DNA of 7,799 bases from Gracilibacteraceae bacterium (GTDB lineage Bacteria; Bacillota; Desulfitobacteriia; Desulfitobacteriales; Syntrophobotulaceae), in NCBI GenBank assembly GCA_031263945.1, contig JAISEW010000156.1, positions 1-7,799 of the forward strand. The letters are read 5' to 3'. Under the pieces are notes generated by a model. It saw nothing but the letters and a program-made list of their open reading frames with translations, had not been told where the DNA came from and ran no database searches. This document shows positions 5,077-7,799 of this stretch, in pieces (the stretch's first letter is position 1; the number at the start of each line of letters is the position of its first letter). A program made the translations under genes and the position numbers.

Positions 5077-6795
5077 ATGCGGCAGTTAGTTATCAGCGAC
5101 GAATCCGCCTGTGTCGGTTGCAACAAATGCGTGCGCGTGTGCCCGATGGAAGGCGCCAGTCTCACATATACGAATAACGGCCAAATAAAAGTCAAGGTAA
5201 ACGAGAACAGGTGTATCGCTTGCGGCGCCTGCATCCGCGCCTGCAAGCATCAGGCGCGGGATTACACGGACGACACCGAGCGTTTTTTGCGCGATCTCAA
5301 AAGCGGGACCCCCATCTCCATATTCGCCGCCCCGGCCATGCGCGTCGGCGGGCTTGACGGCGGCAGGGTGTTCGCCTGGCTGCGCAAACTGGGCGTCAAA
5401 AAAATATATGACGTATCGCTGGGCGCCGATATTTGCATATGGGCGTATATCCGCTTTATTCAACGAGAAAAACCCAAATCGCTCATCACGCAGCCTTGCC
5501 CCGCTATTGTCAATTACATACTGCTCTACGAGCGCGACTTGATCAAATACTTGTCGCCGGTGCAGAGCCCCATGCTTTGCACCGCCGTTTACATGAAAAA
5601 ATACCGCGGCGTCAACGGCGCGATAGCGGCCCTTTCCCCTTGCATAGCCAAATCACACGAGTTTGAGGACACCCGTTATATAAACTATAACGTAACCTTA
5701 AAGAAACTATATGAATACATAACCAGTCACAACATTCAGCTGCCGGAAGAACCGGCGGATTTTGACCATGAAGAAGCGGCGCTGGGGCGGCTCTTTTCCA
5801 TGCCCGGCGGGCTGAAGGAAAATATTGAGTTTTATCTGGGCAAGCAGCTGCGCATAGATCAGGCCGAAGGCCAGGAAATCGTCTACGACGCGCTGAAATT
5901 GTTCGCCAGACAGCGGGAGGGCGATCTGCCCGCTCTGTTCGACGTTTTGAACTGTCCCGACGGCTGCAATATCGGGACGGGCTGTTTTCACGGTTCCAAC
6001 AGATTTGAAGTGGGCGCCGTTATGGATAAAAACCGCCGGACCCTGCTGACCGGCCCCGACAGAGCGCAGTGCGACGCGCTTCACCAAAAATTTGACGAGA
6101 TGTTTCGCCTGGACGACTTTTTGCGCCGCTACACGCCGAAAAGCGCCGTGGAGAGCGTCGTGACCGATGAGCAAATCGAAAAAGCGTTTGTCGCCTTGAG
6201 CAAGCTGACCGACGAGAAAAAAACGTTCGACTGCGGGGCGTGCGGGTCTGAATCCTGCTACGATATGGCGCGCAGGATCGCGCGCGGTTTTGATGTGCCG
6301 AGCAATTGCGTTCAGAATGAAAAAGATGTTATTGAATTGGATCATGAGAGGATCGTCAATCTGTCAAACGTCAACCTGGATAACATAGACAAAATTTTGG
6401 ATGATATTTCCAGCATAAGCGGTTTGTCCAATGAAATCGTCGCCTCCATCGGCAGCGTCACCGAAGCGATAGGTCAATTCGGTAAAATGTCCAAAGAAAT
6501 CACGTCTATTTCTCAGCAAATCAATATCCTTTCGTTAAACGCCTCTATCGAAGCCGCCAGAGCGGGCGCGCACGGAAAAGCTTTCGCGGTGGTGGCGCAG
6601 GAGGTAAAGGCTCTTGCCAATAAATCCCAGCAAACGGTTTCGCAAACAGGCAAAATTTCAGGCGCGGCGGCCGACTCCATCGCGGCGATCAACGCCAAAA
6701 TAACCAATATATCCGCGGCCATTGATCAGGCTCATACGGAAATATCCGATATTTATAACGCCACCCAGAATACGTTGAAGGATTTTAGCGCTTAA
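5077..6795 (+). CDS. [FeFe]-hydrogenase-like sensor fused to a methyl-accepting chemotaxis signalling domain
   Basis: This 572-residue protein has four modules. (1) A two-cluster ferredoxin: Cys12, 15, 18, 22 and Cys46, 49, 52, 56. (2) An H-cluster domain (about 75-360). The three hydrogenase motifs are present but altered: T-Q-P-C-P (138-142) in place of TSCCP, S-P-C-I-A-K-S-H-E (187-195) in place of MPCxxKxxE, and L-N-C-P-D-G-C (C293, C297). All four cluster ligands are kept, but the proton-relay cysteine is Pro140. (3) A four-cysteine FeS domain (Cys386, 389, 394, 411) of the type found in corrinoid iron-sulfur proteins. (4) An MCP hairpin with its CheA/CheW-contacting tip around I-E-A-A-R-A-G (491-497) and F-A-V-V-A-Q-E-V. 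No membrane segment or signal peptide is visible, so it should be cytoplasmic. Loss of the relay cysteine is known in putative sensory (group C/D) hydrogenases, so H2 or redox sensing passed to chemotaxis is the likely role; this is inference. GGAGAG at 5065-5070 supports the ATG. An ankyrin gene follows after 12 bases. Confidence 0.9.
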   Translation: MRQLVISDESACVGCNKCVRVCPMEGASLTYTNNGQIKVKVNENRCIACGACIRACKHQARDYTDDTERFLRDLKSGTPISIFAAPAMRVGGLDGGRVFAWLRKLGVKKIYDVSLGADICIWAYIRFIQREKPKSLITQPCPAIVNYILLYERDLIKYLSPVQSPMLCTAVYMKKYRGVNGAIAALSPCIAKSHEFEDTRYINYNVTLKKLYEYITSHNIQLPEEPADFDHEEAALGRLFSMPGGLKENIEFYLGKQLRIDQAEGQEIVYDALKLFARQREGDLPALFDVLNCPDGCNIGTGCFHGSNRFEVGAVMDKNRRTLLTGPDRAQCDALHQKFDEMFRLDDFLRRYTPKSAVESVVTDEQIEKAFVALSKLTDEKKTFDCGACGSESCYDMARRIARGFDVPSNCVQNEKDVIELDHERIVNLSNVNLDNIDKILDDISSISGLSNEIVASIGSVTEAIGQFGKMSKEITSISQQINILSLNASIEAARAGAHGKAFAVVAQEVKALANKSQQTVSQTGKISGAAADSIAAINAKITNISAAIDQAHTEISDIYNATQNTLKDFSA

Positions 6796-6807
6796 GAAAG
6801 GATCAAT

Positions 6808-7799
6808 ATGGCAAAAAAAAGAAAAACGCTTCCCAAGGATTTCCGCGAACTGCTGGACGCCGGCGATATTGAGGCGCTGAAAGCGGTTTATGCCAAATGC
6901 GAGATCGGTGCTTACGACAGCGGTTACAGCCTGCGTACGGCCCTTCACAATTATGAGGTCCCCGATGAATTTGTGCGATGGCTTGTCGAGCAGGGCCTTG
7001 ACATCAATACCAAGGATTACTACGAAAGAACACCGCTGTTTTATCAAATGCAGCGCGGGAACTTGGATTTGTTCATCGAACTCGGCGCGGACGTGAACGC
7101 CAAAGCGAAATATGGGGACACGCCCCTGCATTTTGCCGCGGACTACGGGACCGCGGATTCCGTGCGGCTTCTGCTGGAGCGCGGCGCTGACCTGGAGGCT
7201 GAGGACGACACCGGACAAACGCCGCTCGCCTATTGCCTGGCCCGCTGCAGCAACAGCGCGATCGCCAAAATCGCCGAAACAGCGGAGGTCCTATTGAACG
7301 CGGGCGCGAAGGTCACGCCGGGTATGACGGAAAGCGTTCTGCGCGTCGGCAAGGATTTTGAGTTTCACCGGGAGAATTTCAACAAGGATTATCTCGCCGC
7401 GACCGAAGCCGGACTGGCAAAGCTCTACGCGCTGTTCGGCATGGAACCAGTCGCCAAGCGGCGCGTGCATGACGGCGTTTCCCCCATTACCGCCGCCGCG
7501 CGGGAATGGCGGGCGCAGCATCAGGAGCTTTGGGAGTTTCTCGTCCCCTCGCGGGGCGCGGCCAAAACGGTGCAGGGCGAGGTCGTCCGCATCACCGGGC
7601 GGGTCGCGGATGAATTATACCGAAACGGCGGCGCGAACTGGAACGCGGATTACCGCAAAATGCTGAACGCGCTGACCAGGCATTTCGCCTCGGGCGCGCC
7701 GCTCCCGGCGGAGGAATTGGCCGAGGCCAAGGAATGGGCGTCCGGCATCAAGGCCCAAGGCGACGAGGACGCCGCGATCGACCGTTTGAGCGAACTCGC
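6808..7799 (+). CDS. ankyrin-repeat protein with uncharacterised C-terminal region (3' end beyond the window)
   Basis: The frame opens at ATG 6808, preceded by AAAGGA (6797-6802) five bases upstream, and stays open to the window end: 330 codons plus two bases. A lysine-rich start (M-A-K-K-R-K) is followed by roughly four ankyrin units: a degenerate one at about 38-66, a shortened one at 73-98 (R-T-P-L-F, L-G-A-D-V-N-A), a canonical one at 102-133 (G-D-T-P-L-H-F-A-A, L-L-L-E-R-G-A-D) and a last one at 136-170 with an insertion. Ankyrin arrays mediate protein-protein contacts. Residues about 175-330 are not ankyrin: they are largely helical and include P-S-R-G-A-A-K-T-V-Q-G-E-V (247-259) and N-G-G-A-N-W, a pattern that looks conserved and that I have an impression of seeing in other bacterial ankyrin proteins, without a known function. 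No signal peptide or membrane segment is seen. The 12-base gap to the sensor gene argues for co-transcription. The binding partner is unknown. Confidence 0.85.
   Translation, partial: MAKKRKTLPKDFRELLDAGDIEALKAVYAKCEIGAYDSGYSLRTALHNYEVPDEFVRWLVEQGLDINTKDYYERTPLFYQMQRGNLDLFIELGADVNAKAKYGDTPLHFAADYGTADSVRLLLERGADLEAEDDTGQTPLAYCLARCSNSAIAKIAETAEVLLNAGAKVTPGMTESVLRVGKDFEFHRENFNKDYLAATEAGLAKLYALFGMEPVAKRRVHDGVSPITAAAREWRAQHQELWEFLVPSRGAAKTVQGEVVRITGRVADELYRNGGANWNADYRKMLNALTRHFASGAPLPAEELAEAKEWASGIKAQGDEDAAIDRLSEL

Noticed and set aside
6301..6420. Low-GC dip (43 of 120 bases G or C by hand count) at the FeS-MCP junction, as a possible recombination seam
   Set aside because: A similar dip occurs at 5641-5720 within the hydrogenase domain of the same gene, so the dip does not mark a seam.

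Overview
The window looks like a piece of chromosome from an anaerobic Firmicute. The class Negativicutes (the Sporomusa/Selenomonas side) is my best guess. The grounds are a gene order typical of Firmicutes (rpsB-tsf-pyrH-frr-uppS-cdsA), a short 217-residue EF-Ts of the kind I associate with that class, strong AGGAGG-like ribosome binding sites, fairly high GC, and an oxygen-sensitive [FeFe]-hydrogenase-type protein. This placement comes from recognising protein sequences by eye, not from a search. Every supported gene is on the + strand.

Layout. Bases 1-492 hold the 3' part of a DsbA-family thiol oxidoreductase with a CPHC active site. A 202-base gap follows; it carries a near-consensus promoter (547-575) and a GC-rich leader with two hairpins (613-668). 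From 695 to 4992 runs a tightly packed housekeeping cluster: ribosomal protein S2, elongation factor Ts, UMP kinase, ribosome recycling factor, undecaprenyl diphosphate synthase and CDP-diglyceride synthetase. The last four overlap or nearly touch. A hairpin sits between rpsB and tsf. A recognisable intrinsic terminator sits between tsf and pyrH, so transcription probably drops between the translation-factor pair and the rest. The cluster couples translation (S2, EF-Ts, RRF) with nucleotide supply (PyrH) and envelope lipid precursors (UppS, CdsA).

After cdsA the usual continuation (dxr, rseP, ispG or proS) is absent. Instead, after 84 bases, there are two accessory genes 12 bases apart. The first (5077-6795) is a soluble multidomain protein: a two-cluster ferredoxin, an [FeFe]-hydrogenase H-cluster domain, a four-cysteine FeS domain and a short methyl-accepting chemotaxis signalling domain. 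The H-cluster domain keeps all four cluster-ligand cysteines but has lost the proton-relay cysteine, which points to a sensor rather than a bulk hydrogenase. The second (6808 to the window end, still open) is an ankyrin-repeat protein with an uncharacterised C-terminal region. Its reading frame runs off the window, so a search for closed ORFs would miss it.

The most interesting part is this last pair: a candidate cytoplasmic H2 or redox sensor wired to the chemotaxis machinery, co-transcribed with an ankyrin protein that could be a partner. No tRNA, rRNA, CRISPR array, insertion sequence or phage gene was seen.
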